A DNA stretch of 64,000 nt from Nocardioides halotolerans DSM 19273 (lineage in GTDB: Bacteria; Actinomycetota; Actinomycetes; Propionibacteriales; Nocardioidaceae), in contig NZ_KE383926.1 of assembly GCF_000422805.1 (NCBI RefSeq), positions 13,399 to 77,398 on the forward strand, given 5' to 3'. Below, in pieces: positions 36,149-43,559 of this stretch (the stretch's first letter is position 1; every line of letters begins with the position of its first letter). The translations under genes were made by a program, and so were the position numbers. Under the pieces are notes generated by a model. The model did not search any database. It was not told the DNA's origin and was given only the letters and a program-made list of their open reading frames with translations.

Positions 36149-36899
36149 GGCGGCCGTGATCGAGGACACCGGTTTCTACTTCTACGGCGTCGTCGCCGCC
36201 GGCACCGACGTGGCCGGCCTGCAGGGCCTCGACGACGTGGAGGTGATGACCGTCGAGCACGCCGGCCTCGCGGCGCTCGTCAGCGTGGTCCGACTGCAGC
36301 GGCCCCCGGGCCGGGCGGCCGAGCTCGTGGCGCACGCCCGCGTGGTCGACGCGCTGTCCGCGCAGGCCACGGTCGTGCCGGCGCAGTTCGGCCTGGTGCT
36401 CGACCACGACCTGCTCGAGGCGGCGCGCGTCCTCGACGACGACACCCACGCGCTGCACGACCTGCTGCGCCGTCTCGACGGCAAGGCGCAGCTGAACCTG
36501 CGTGCGACGTACGAGCCAGAGCAGGTGCTCGCGGAGCTCGTCCGTCAGGACCCGCAGGTCGCCGAGCTGCGACGGCGGACCGCCCGGCTGGCTCCCGGCA
36601 CCCCTCATCCCGAGCTCGTCGAGCTCGGGCAGGCGGTGTCGCGGGGGCTGACCCGCAAGCGGCTCGAGGACTCGCAGTCGGTGCTGGACCTCGTCGCCCC
36701 CCACGTGGCCGAGCACGTCGTCCGGGCGGGCGGGGAGTACGACGTCCTCGACGTGGCGCTCCTCGTCGAGCGCGACCGCATCCCTCGGCTCGAGGACGAG
36801 CTGGAGGCGCTGGCCGAGGCGGTGCACGAGCGGTTCCGGCTGCGGCTGGTCGGGCCCGTCGCGCCCTACGACTTCGTGGGAAGCGCGCCGTGGGCCTGA
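36141..36899 (+). CDS. gvpF: gas vesicle protein GvpF (GvpF/L family)
   Basis: A 252-residue accessory protein needed for vesicle assembly, found on the inner side of shells or in nucleation complexes. GFYFYGVVAAGTDVAGLQGL starts the N-terminal ferredoxin-like domain; LSAQATVVPAQFGLVLDHD (about 74-92) is a family-typical segment, and the C-terminus ends in FRLRLVGPVAPYDFVGS, a hallmark of GvpF. The GTG at 36141 overlaps the gvpA stop, and the end overlaps gvpG. Confidence 0.9.
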   Translation: MAEAAVIEDTGFYFYGVVAAGTDVAGLQGLDDVEVMTVEHAGLAALVSVVRLQRPPGRAAELVAHARVVDALSAQATVVPAQFGLVLDHDLLEAARVLDDDTHALHDLLRRLDGKAQLNLRATYEPEQVLAELVRQDPQVAELRRRTARLAPGTPHPELVELGQAVSRGLTRKRLEDSQSVLDLVAPHVAEHVVRAGGEYDVLDVALLVERDRIPRLEDELEALAEAVHERFRLRLVGPVAPYDFVGSAPWA

Positions 36900-37141
36900 T
36901 CAGCGGGCTGCTCACGCTGCCGCTCGCACCGGTGCGCGGTGTGGTGGCGGTGGCCGAGCAGGTGCAGCGCCAGGCGGAGGAGGAGTTCTACGACCCCGTC
37001 CGGATCCGCGAGCAGCTCGCCGACGTGGCGCGACGCCGCGAGGCCGGCGAGCTCACCGACGAGGAGGCCACGGCCCGCGAGGACGAGCTGGTCGAACGGC
37101 TCGTCACGGGCCAACGACGACGGGGAGGAGATGTCGGTTGA
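36890..37141 (+). CDS. gvpG: gas vesicle protein GvpG
   Basis: 83 residues, the family's normal size. MGLISGLLTLPLAPVRGVV followed by a charged helix (EEEFYDPVRIREQLADVARRREAG in about 31-54) and LTDEEATAREDELVERL matches GvpG, an assembly factor that works with GvpF and GvpL. GTG start at 36890 inside the end of gvpF; the stop overlaps the TTG of gvpO. Confidence 0.88.
   Translation: MGLISGLLTLPLAPVRGVVAVAEQVQRQAEEEFYDPVRIREQLADVARRREAGELTDEEATAREDELVERLVTGQRRRGGDVG
37122..37130 (+). promoter_or_regulatory. ribosome binding site that supports the TTG start of gvpO
   Basis: GGGGAGGAG ends 7 nt before the TTG at 37138. The ATG at 37131 is in another frame and too near the site, so the TTG is the only start that gives a full-length GvpO. 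Confidence 0.6.
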
Positions 37142-37497
37142 CCACCGCGAAGAAGACGACGAGGAGCAGCAAGAAGGCACCGTCGAAGAAGTCCGCGCGT
37201 TCCGGCAGCTCCACGGGGGCGAGGGCGCAAGCGCGTCCCGACCCGACCCCGGTGCGGGTCGCCGGCCAGGCCGCCGACCAGCTGCTCGTCCTGACCGGCC
37301 GGGAGTCGGAGGGGGTCACGGGCATGGAGCGCACCGAGGACGGCTGGGCGGTGCAGATCGAGGTGCTGGAGCTGCGCCGGGTGCCGACCACCACCGACGT
37401 GCTGGGCCTCTACGAGGTGCACACGGACCGTCGTGGCGAGCTGCAGAGCTACCGACGGCTGCGTCGCTACACCCGGGGGGCCTCCGACGATGAGTGA
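37138..37497 (+). CDS. gvpO: gas vesicle protein GvpO
   Basis: 119 residues. The C-terminal two thirds (about 42-110) match GvpO: GVTGMERTEDGWAVQIEVLE and LGLYEVHTDRRGELQSYRRL. The first 35 residues are a basic Lys/Ser/Arg segment (AKKTTRSSKKAPSKKSARS), likely disordered. The start is the rare TTG at 37138, overlapping the gvpG stop (TTGA) and preceded by GGGGAGGAG at 8 nt. GvpO is essential for vesicle formation in haloarchaea and conserved in actinobacteria. Confidence 0.87.
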   Translation: MTTAKKTTRSSKKAPSKKSARSGSSTGARAQARPDPTPVRVAGQAADQLLVLTGRESEGVTGMERTEDGWAVQIEVLELRRVPTTTDVLGLYEVHTDRRGELQSYRRLRRYTRGASDDE

Positions 37498-37843
37498 CCA
37501 GCTGACGCCGCTGCGCAGCAACGGCAGCGCGCCGGACCGCCCGTCGTACGGCCCCGCGCCGTCCAACCTCGCCGACATCCTCGAGCGGGTGCTCGACAAA
37601 GGCATCGTGATCGCCGGCGACATCAAGGTGAACCTGCTCGACATCGAGCTGCTCACCGTGAAGATCAGGCTGCTGGTGGTCTCGGTCGACAAGGCGATCG
37701 AGCTGGGCATCGACTGGTGGCGCAGCGACCCGATGTTGTCGACCAGCGCCGCCGACCACGAGCTGGCCGACGAGAACGAGCAGCTGCGGGCCAGAGTCCG
37801 CGAGCTCGAGTCCGAGTCCGAGTCCGAGAGGGCGAGGCGGTGA
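37490..37843 (+). CDS. gvpJ: gas vesicle protein GvpJ (GvpA family)
   Basis: A minor GvpA-family protein thought to cap or nucleate vesicles. The core SNLADILERVLDKGIVIAGD, IKVNLLDIELLTVKIRLLVV and SVDKAIELGIDWWRSDPML (about residues 24-83) matches GvpJ, including the GIDWW element absent from GvpA. The C-terminus is a Glu/Arg coil (ENEQLRARVRELESESESE). ATG overlaps the gvpO stop (ATGA). Confidence 0.88.
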   Translation: MSDQLTPLRSNGSAPDRPSYGPAPSNLADILERVLDKGIVIAGDIKVNLLDIELLTVKIRLLVVSVDKAIELGIDWWRSDPMLSTSAADHELADENEQLRARVRELESESESERARR

Positions 37844-38598
37844 GCCCGACCGCGCGCTACGTGTTCGCCGTCGCGCGCTCGCTGCGGGCCGAGGACCTGG
37901 CCGACACCGTCGGGTTCCACGACGTCCCGCTCGACGTCGTCTCGCACCGGGGGCTGTCGGCGGTGGTCTGCGACGTCGAGCTGGCCGAGTTCGGCGAGGA
38001 GGCGCTCACGAAGAACCTCGAGGACCTCGCCTGGTTGGAGTGGGCCGCGCGGACGCACGACGGAGTGGTGTGGCGGGTGGCCGGGCTGGCGACCTGCGCG
38101 CCGCTGAGGCTGGTCACGGTGTGCTCGGATGACGACAGCGTCCGCGCCAAGGTGGACGCGCTGCACGGCGACCTCGAGGCGGTGCTCGACCGCGTCGAGG
38201 GGCGCAAGGAGTGGAGCCTGAAGGTCCTGGCGCCGGCCCCGGTCGAGCGCGAGCCGGTGCCCGCGCCCTCGGGCGCCTCGTCCGGCGCCGACTACCTGCG
38301 CCGCAAGCGCGAGGCCGCCGGCCGGCGCCGCGAGCTCGGCGAGCAGGCATTGCAGGCGGCAGAAGTGCTGCACCGGGTGGCCAGCGAGCACGCCGTGGCG
38401 TCGCGACGGCTGGCTCCCCAGGACCCGCGGCTCACCGGACGTCCGGAGCCGATGGTGCTCAACGGCGCCTACCTCGTCGAGGCCGACCAGCACGAGTCGT
38501 TCCGGGCCGCCGTCGCCGCGGCTGCCGAGCTGCGCGACGACGTCTCGATCGAGCTCGAGGGCCCCTGGCCGCCGTACTCCTTCGCGGTGCTGTCGTGA
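37840..38598 (+). CDS. gvpL: gas vesicle protein GvpL (GvpF/L family)
   Basis: 252 residues, a second GvpF/L member. It starts with ARYVFAVARSLRAEDLADT, has TCAPLRLVTVCSDDDSVRAKV near the middle, the positively charged ADYLRRKREAAGRRRELGEQ helix (about 149-168) and the family end LEGPWPPYSFAVLS. GvpL interacts with the other small Gvp proteins during assembly. GTG start overlaps gvpJ; the end overlaps gvpS. Confidence 0.88.
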   Translation: MSPTARYVFAVARSLRAEDLADTVGFHDVPLDVVSHRGLSAVVCDVELAEFGEEALTKNLEDLAWLEWAARTHDGVVWRVAGLATCAPLRLVTVCSDDDSVRAKVDALHGDLEAVLDRVEGRKEWSLKVLAPAPVEREPVPAPSGASSGADYLRRKREAAGRRRELGEQALQAAEVLHRVASEHAVASRRLAPQDPRLTGRPEPMVLNGAYLVEADQHESFRAAVAAAAELRDDVSIELEGPWPPYSFAVLS

Positions 38599-38795
38599 GC
38601 GTGGTCAGCACGGAGCAGGCCGTCGGCCAGGTGTCCCTGGTCGACCTGCTCGACCGTCTGCTCGGCACCGGCGTGGTGCTGGCCGGCGACGTCGTGATCT
38701 CCCTGGCCGGCGTCGACCTGGTGGAGGTGCGCCTCAACGCGCTGATCACCACGGTGCGCGCCGACCTGGCCAGGCCCCGCGGAGCGCGCCGATGA
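38595..38795 (+). CDS. gvpS: short GvpA-family protein (GvpS/GvpM-like)
   Basis: 66 residues. VSLVDLLDRLLGTGVVLAGDV and VISLAGVDLVEVRLNALITTV (about 14-55) are the two halves of the GvpA-family fold, with no extensions. It is the third GvpA-type gene of the cluster; position before gvpK matches gvpS of Streptomyces-type clusters. GTG start at 38595 overlaps the gvpL stop; stop overlaps the gvpK ATG. Confidence 0.82.
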   Translation: MSVVSTEQAVGQVSLVDLLDRLLGTGVVLAGDVVISLAGVDLVEVRLNALITTVRADLARPRGARR

Positions 38796-39094
38796 CCCAG
38801 GACACCGTGACGCGGCTGCGCCAGCACCTCGACACCGACCCCGACTCGGTGGCGCGGGAGCTGTTCAAGCTCGTGCTGACGATCATCGAGCTGGTCCGCC
38901 AGCTCATGGAGGCCCAGGCGCTGCGCCGGGTCGATGAAGGCGACCTCTCCGAGGAACAGGTCGACGCGCTCGGCCTCGGGCTGATGCGCCTCGAAGAGGC
39001 GATGGAGGAGCTCAAGTCCCGTTACGGGCTGACGACCGAGGACCTCAACCTCGATCTCGGCCCGCTGGGCACCCTGCTGTCCGACCAGCCCTGA
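38792..39094 (+). CDS. gvpK: gas vesicle protein GvpK
   Basis: 100 residues, the family's normal length. The protein is almost entirely helical: DPDSVARELFKLVLTIIELV, RQLMEAQALRRVDEGDLSEE, LGLGLMRLEEAMEELKSRYG and the end DLNLDLGPLGTLL, all typical of GvpK, an assembly factor. ATG overlaps gvpS (ATGA). Confidence 0.92.
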   Translation: MTQDTVTRLRQHLDTDPDSVARELFKLVLTIIELVRQLMEAQALRRVDEGDLSEEQVDALGLGLMRLEEAMEELKSRYGLTTEDLNLDLGPLGTLLSDQP

Positions 39095-39117
39095 ACCGAC
39101 ACCTGAGGGGATACCGC

Positions 39118-39342
39118 ATGACGATCAGCACCGACGACGCCCGCGCCGAGCTCGTGAAGACCCTGTTCAGCAAGGTGCGCGAGGACCTCTACCCGTCGAC
39201 CACGATGCTCGACCTGATCGAGAACCTCCTGACACCGGAGGAGGAGCCCACCTACGTCGTGCTCCTCCAGGAGAAGATCCGGTCCGAGCGCTTCCCCAGC
39301 ATGCCTCTACTCATCCGACTGAGCCGGCTCGTGGCTCCCTGA
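39118..39342 (+). CDS. small protein at the end of the gas vesicle cluster
   Basis: 74 residues, not recognised. It is hydrophilic and predicted all-helical (ARAELVKTLFSKVREDLYPS, MLDLIENLLTPEEEPTYVVL, LQEKIRSERFPSMPLLIRL), soluble, without Cys. It follows gvpK by 23 bp with GAGGGG before its ATG, on the same strand, so it is probably in the gvp operon and may serve vesicle assembly or clustering. Confidence 0.6.
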   Translation: MTISTDDARAELVKTLFSKVREDLYPSTTMLDLIENLLTPEEEPTYVVLLQEKIRSERFPSMPLLIRLSRLVAP

Positions 39343-39355
39343 AAGGAAGTTGCTC

Positions 39356-39496
39356 ATGTTTCTCATCTGGTTGCTCGCCGTCGTCATCGGCATCGCCGGC
39401 ATCATCTCGCTGTTCCGAGGCCAGGTCCTGCTCGGGATCATCCTGATCATCCTGGCGTTCGTCGTGGGTCCGGGCGGCTACAGCATCTTCAAGTAG
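39356..39496 (+). CDS. 46-residue membrane protein
   Basis: A short ORF starting MFLIWLLAVVIGIAGIISLF and ending GPGGYSIFK, with two hydrophobic helices separated by FRGQ. AAAGGAAG lies 8 nt before the ATG, and it begins 13 bp after the previous gene. Small actinobacterial membrane proteins with a GPG-type end are common and uncharacterised. It is the last gene before the terminator at 39505 and likely belongs to the gvp transcript. Confidence 0.65.
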   Translation: MFLIWLLAVVIGIAGIISLFRGQVLLGIILIILAFVVGPGGYSIFK

Positions 39497-39504
39497 CCGC
39501 GGCG

Positions 39505-39536
39505 CCGCCGGGCTCGGGGCTGCCCGAGCCCGGCGG
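39505..39536. terminator. bidirectional hairpin terminator
   Basis: CCGCCGGGCTCGG (39505-39517) pairs perfectly over 13 bp with CCGAGCCCGGCGG (39524-39536), 6-nt loop. It lies between the end of the gas vesicle cluster and the convergent yajQ. Confidence 0.75.
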
Positions 39537-39542
39537 TGCGTC

Positions 39543-40034
39543 TCACCGGTAGTTGGTGAACTGCACCGCGAAGTCGTAGTCCTGCTGCCGCACCAGCGCC
39601 TGGACCGCCTGGAGGTCGTCGCGCTTCTTCGAGGAGACCCGCAGCTCGTCGCCCTGGATCTGCGCCTTGACGCCCTTGGGGCCCTCGTCGCGGATCAGCT
39701 TGGTGATCTTCTTGGCGTCCTCGGAGGTGATGCCCTCCTTGAGCGTGATGCCGATCTTGCTGACCGTGCCCGACTGGCGCGGCTCCGAGGCGTCGAGCAC
39801 CTTGAGGCTGACGTCGCGCTTCACGAGCTTCTGCTTGAACACGTCGAGGACCGCGGTCGCCCGGTCGTCGGCCGACGCGGTGATCTCGATCGCCTGCTCG
39901 CCCTGCCACTCGATCTTGGCGCCGGTGCCCTTGAAGTCGAACCTCGTGGCGATCTCGCGGGCCGCCTGGCCCAGCGCGTTGTCCACCTCCTGGCGGTCGA
40001 TCTTGCTCACGATGTCGAACGACGAGTCAGCCAT
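39543..40034 (-). CDS. yajQ: YajQ family nucleotide-binding protein (UPF0234)
   Basis: 163 residues, the family length. SSFDIVSKIDRQEVDNALGQ at the N-terminus, RFDFKGTGAKIEW (about 31-43) and the C-terminal AQIQGDELRVSSKKRDDLQA region are characteristic. YajQ proteins have two ferredoxin-like domains, bind nucleotides (cyclic di-GMP in some species) and act on translation or transcription indirectly. Stand-alone gene with ATG start, convergent with the gas vesicle cluster. Confidence 0.93.
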   Translation of the reverse strand: MADSSFDIVSKIDRQEVDNALGQAAREIATRFDFKGTGAKIEWQGEQAIEITASADDRATAVLDVFKQKLVKRDVSLKVLDASEPRQSGTVSKIGITLKEGITSEDAKKITKLIRDEGPKGVKAQIQGDELRVSSKKRDDLQAVQALVRQQDYDFAVQFTNYR

Positions 40035-40148
40035 GTGTCTCCCCTTGATCTCGGGCCAGGGCTCAGGCCTGGATTCGGGCGCGCGGTGCGCGCTGCGCTA
40101 TTGTTTCGCCTCGTCGTCGACCGACCAAGTCGCGCTCGACGACACCCA

Positions 40149-40231
40149 GGCAGGTTGCCCGAGCGGCCAATGGGAGCGGACTGTAAATCCGTCGGCTTAC
40201 GCCTACGCAGGTTCGAATCCTGCACCTGCCA
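40149..40231 (+). tRNA. tRNA-Tyr (anticodon GTA)
   Basis: An 83-nt class II tRNA. The acceptor arm GGCAGGT (40149-40155) pairs with ACCTGCC (40224-40230) with discriminator A. The anticodon GTA is at 40183-40185 in the loop CTGTAAA. A long variable arm (CGGCTTACGCCTACG) and the T-arm GCAGGTTCGAATCCTGC follow. The 3' CCA is not encoded (CCCA follows). TATTGT at 40099-40104 could be its -10. Confidence 0.96.
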
Positions 40232-40411
40232 CCCAATTGCGGTCGGCGGCAAGTTGCGGACTGTCCGACAGGGTCCGGCGCGGGCGGTGACCGCCGCAGC
40301 GCGAGCGCTGCTACGACAGCCGACCGTGACCTACGGACGCCCGGGCTCGGGGGAAGACCAGGGAGGTGGCACGCTGACGGCAGTTCACCGCCACGTCGGA
40401 CGAGCTTCGAC

Positions 40412-41299
40412 CTAGGGGTCCTCAGAGACGCGGACCAGCATCTTCCCCCGGTTGGCTCCACGCAGCATCTCCCGGAACGCGTGCACCGCGTGGTCGAGAC
40501 CTTCGGCCACGGTGACCGCGCTGGTGAGTCTTCCTTGGCGCATCCATTCCGAGGCTCGCTCAACGAAAGCCTCGTAGGACGCCAGGTGCTCGCGCACCGT
40601 GAAGCCTTCGACCCGGAGCCGCTGGGTGAGCACGTTGATGAGATTGTGCGGCCCGGGTCGCTCTCCGAGCTGGTTGTACTGGTTGATCGCGCCACACACC
40701 ACGATGCGGCCGTGCGGGCGGATCACGTCCAGGGCTGCTGCGAGGTGGTCGTCGCCGACGTTGTCGAAGTAGACGTCGATGCCGGCGGGGGCCACCTCCA
40801 GCAGCGCCGCGGTCAGTTCCGGGACGTGGTAGTCGAACGCCGCGTCGTAGCCGAGCTCGTCGGTGAGCTGGCGGACCTTCTCGGGGGAGCCGGCCGAGCC
40901 GATCACGCGGCCGGCGCCGAGCAGTCGGGCGAGCTGGCCGCAGGCCGCCCCCACGGCCCCGGCGGCGCCGGAGACCCAGACGTCCTCACCGGGCTGGAGG
41001 CGGGCGACGTCGCGCAGCCCGACGTACGCCGTCAACCCCGTCATGCCCAGCACGTCGAGGTGAGCCGTGAGGGGGATGGCCGGGTCGACCGCGATCGGGC
41101 GCACCTCGGTGAGCGGAACGAGCGCGTGGTCGCGCCAGCCGTAGCGGTGGCTGACCACGGTGCCTTCGGCGAGCGACCCGTCGCCCGATGCCTCGACGAC
41201 GCCGATCGCGCTGCCGTCCATCACCGCGCCGAGCTCCCATGAGGGGTAGTTCGGCAGCGTCGCCGCCATCCGGACGCGCATGTAGGGGTCGACCGACAT
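40412..41299 (-). pseudogene. NADPH-dependent MDR-type oxidoreductase, apparently 5'-truncated
   Basis: A medium-chain reductase of the leukotriene B4 dehydrogenase/curcumin reductase type: MSVDPYMRVRMAATLPNYPS, VWVSGAAGAVGAACGQLARLLGA (NADP-binding, about 135-157) and VYFDNVGDDHLAAAL are clear. Family members normally have about 35-45 residues before SVDPYMR; here the frame upstream (HPREARSRNVL) matches only the last dozen and no start codon for the rest is found before the divergent gene at 41404. The ATG at 41299 gives 295 residues lacking the N-terminal strands. Either a fragment left by recombination or a shortened functional enzyme. Confidence 0.6.
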
Positions 41300-41375
41300 C
41301 AGGACGTTGCGCGAGCGGGCCTCGCGTGGATGCCGAGGCTTGTGCCGGGCCTGAACATGAGGGATCCTGTCAACA

Positions 41376-41393
41376 GAATGGAGCGCTCGATTC
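41376..41393. promoter_or_regulatory. GAGCGCTC-type operator 1
   Basis: GAATGGAGCGCTCGATTC, an 18-bp palindrome with one mismatched pair, 10 bp before the start of the first acyl-CoA dehydrogenase gene. CAGAAT (41374-41379) could be the -10, with CTGAACA about 17 bp upstream. The same core recurs at 47533-47550, 50795-50812 and 55952-55969. Confidence 0.7.
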
Positions 41394-41403
41394 AGGAGGC
41401 TGG

Positions 41404-42522
41404 GTGGCGGTACGTGCGGCGTCTCTCCCATCCGCGATCGCCGACGAGCTGAGGCGAGAGGTCCGTGCCTTTCTCGATGACGAGCTCGGTCGCGGCACCT
41501 TCTTGCCACGTTGTGACGGGTGGATGTCCGGATACGACGCCGAGTTCAGTCGCAGGTTGGCGGCTCGCGGATGGGTGGGTATGACCATCCCGCAGGAGTA
41601 CGGCGGGCCTGGCCGTTCGGCGCTTGAGCGATTCATCGTGATTGAAGAACTGCTGGCAGCGGGGGCGCCGGTCATGGCGCACTGGATCACGGACCGTCAG
41701 GTTGCTGGGGCCTTGCTGCGGTTCGGGAGCGAGGAGCAGAAGCGGAGGTACCTGCCGGGGATCGCGCGGGCCGAGGAGATCGTCGCCATTGGGATGTCCG
41801 AGCCCGAGGCAGGGTCGGACCTGGCGGGGATCACGACGCGGGCGGTGCGGGACGGCGACGGATGGCGGCTGCGCGGACGGAAGGTGTGGACGACCAACGC
41901 GCACCGGGCCACGGCGATCGTGCTGCTGGCGCGGACCGACCCGGACCTGAAGGACCGTCACGCGGGGATCTCGCAGTTCCTCCTGCCGCTGCCGAACCCG
42001 CGGGTCGACGTGTCGCCGATCCGGGCGATCGACGGGAACCACGACTTCAACGAGGTCGTCCTCGACGACGTGCCGCTGACCGACGCGCACCTGCTCGGCC
42101 GGGAGGGCGACGGGTGGCAACAGGTCACGGCGGAGCTCGCGACCGAGCGTTCCGGGCCCGAGCGGATCCTGAGCACGCTGCCGCTGCTGCGGGCGTGGGC
42201 GCGGGAGGCGCCTGACTCCGATGAGCTGGGGCGGCTGGTCGCGCAGCTTGTCACCTTGCGCCGGATGTCGGTGTCGATCGCCGCTGCCCTCGACGAGGGC
42301 GAGCGGCCCGAGGTCGAGGCGGCGTTGGTCAAGGACCTCGGCACGCAGTTCGAGGGCGAGGTGGTGGACGCGGTGCGCCGGACCACGCGCTCCGAGGAGC
42401 GCTCGGAGGAGCTGGCCAGGCTGCTCGACCATGCGGTGCTGCAGACACCGGCCTTCACGCTGCGCGGCGGGACCAACGAGGTGCTGCGATCGGTCGTTGC
42501 GCGCGGGCTGGCCCTCCGGTGA
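41404..42522 (+). CDS. acyl-CoA dehydrogenase, large partner of a putative heteromeric pair
   Basis: 372 residues. Acyl-CoA dehydrogenase fold: GWVGMTIPQEYGGPGRSALE (about 60-79), MSEPEAGSDLAGITTRAV (flavin-contact region, about 133-150) and the C-terminal LRGGTNEVLRSVVARGL. At the usual IYEGT site the Glu is replaced (RGGT), so the catalytic base must be elsewhere or in the partner. The next gene is a shorter dehydrogenase that overlaps it, as in the two-subunit FadE/ChsE enzymes of sterol side-chain degradation. GTG 41404 lies 10 bp after operator 1, preceded by AGGAGG. Confidence 0.85.
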   Translation: MAVRAASLPSAIADELRREVRAFLDDELGRGTFLPRCDGWMSGYDAEFSRRLAARGWVGMTIPQEYGGPGRSALERFIVIEELLAAGAPVMAHWITDRQVAGALLRFGSEEQKRRYLPGIARAEEIVAIGMSEPEAGSDLAGITTRAVRDGDGWRLRGRKVWTTNAHRATAIVLLARTDPDLKDRHAGISQFLLPLPNPRVDVSPIRAIDGNHDFNEVVLDDVPLTDAHLLGREGDGWQQVTAELATERSGPERILSTLPLLRAWAREAPDSDELGRLVAQLVTLRRMSVSIAAALDEGERPEVEAALVKDLGTQFEGEVVDAVRRTTRSEERSEELARLLDHAVLQTPAFTLRGGTNEVLRSVVARGLALR

Positions 42523-43559
42523 CCGCGGCTGCGACCGGTCAGTCGGCGCTTAACCCGGACGTTCGCGAGGCGGCGCGTGCCGTCCTCGGCCGGATGGAGC
42601 CGGCCGGTGCGGCGGACCGGGGGCTCGACTCCGAGACGTGGGACCGGCTGGCGCGCTCGGGGTTCACCCTGCTCGGGATCGACGAGCAGCACGGCGGGAG
42701 CGGCGGAACGCTACGGGACTTGGCGGCGGTCGTGTACGAGGCGGCGTACGCCTGCGCCGCGCTGCCGGTGGTCGAGACGGCCTGGCTGGCCGGTCCGTGG
42801 CTCACGCTCCTGGATACCGATCCAGGACCTGGGCCGGCGACGGCCGCCGTCGCGCCCGGCGTACGTGTCGACGACGGTGGTACGGCGACCGGCACGGTCC
42901 GGCACGTCCCCGCGCTGCGCTGGTCCCGGAGCGTCGCGCTGCTCACCGGTGGCGAGCAGCCCCGTCTGGCCCTGGTCGACCCGTCCGGCTCCGGCGTGAG
43001 GGCCGAGGAGCGGGCGAACCTGGCCGGCGAGCCCCGCGACACCCTCGTGCTCCATGACGCTCCCGTGCACTGGGTGGCGGCAGACGCGGGTGAGGCGGAT
43101 CAGCACCGCCTGCGGGGCGCGCTGGCCAGGTCCGTCCAACTGGCCGCGGCCGCTCAGCGGGTCCTCGACCGGACCCTCGCGCACGTCCGTGAGCGGCATC
43201 AGTTCGGCCGCCCCGTCTCGGCCTTCCAGGCTGTCCAGCATCGGCTGGCCGCTATCGCCGGCGATGTCGTGGTCATGCATGCCGCCGTCGAGGCGGCGGT
43301 GGCGGGCTGGGCCGACCGCGCCGACGACGCCGACTTCCTCGTGGCCGTCGCCAAGGCGGAGACGTCGTGGCGCGCGGGCCGGGTGGCCTCGGCAGGCCAC
43401 CAGCTGCACGGTGCGATCGGCTTCACGCTCGAGCACGACCTCGGCGCCGCGACCAAGCGGCTGTGGTCGTGGCGCGAGGAGTTCGGCAACGAGGGTGCGT
43501 GGCGCCCGCACGTCGCGGCCGCGGTCGGCGAGCACTTGTGGGAGGTGGTGACCAGGTGA
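42519..43559 (+). CDS. acyl-CoA dehydrogenase, small partner of a putative heteromeric pair
   Basis: 346 residues. LARSGFTLLGIDEQHGGSGG (N-terminal domain), RHQFGRPVSAFQAVQHRLA (about 222-240) and GHQLHGAIGFTLEHDLGAATKRLWSW (about 292-317) show the fold. The middle beta domain is shortened and poorly conserved, as in the second subunits of heterotetrameric dehydrogenases. GTG start overlaps the previous gene by 4 bp, so equal synthesis is likely. Substrate unknown; steroid-like or alicyclic acyl-CoA is inferred from the pairing. Confidence 0.82.
   Translation: MTAAATGQSALNPDVREAARAVLGRMEPAGAADRGLDSETWDRLARSGFTLLGIDEQHGGSGGTLRDLAAVVYEAAYACAALPVVETAWLAGPWLTLLDTDPGPGPATAAVAPGVRVDDGGTATGTVRHVPALRWSRSVALLTGGEQPRLALVDPSGSGVRAEERANLAGEPRDTLVLHDAPVHWVAADAGEADQHRLRGALARSVQLAAAAQRVLDRTLAHVRERHQFGRPVSAFQAVQHRLAAIAGDVVVMHAAVEAAVAGWADRADDADFLVAVAKAETSWRAGRVASAGHQLHGAIGFTLEHDLGAATKRLWSWREEFGNEGAWRPHVAAAVGEHLWEVVTR

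Noticed and set aside
33390..39496. Search for gvpN (AAA ATPase) in the gas vesicle cluster
   Set aside because: No Walker-motif protein is present between 33405 and 39496; its absence is not unusual for actinobacterial clusters, so it is not treated as a defect.
40232..40411. Gap after tRNA-Tyr examined for a second tRNA, an att repeat or a small gene
   Set aside because: No cloverleaf, no copy of the tRNA 3' end and no ORF with a ribosome binding site was seen.
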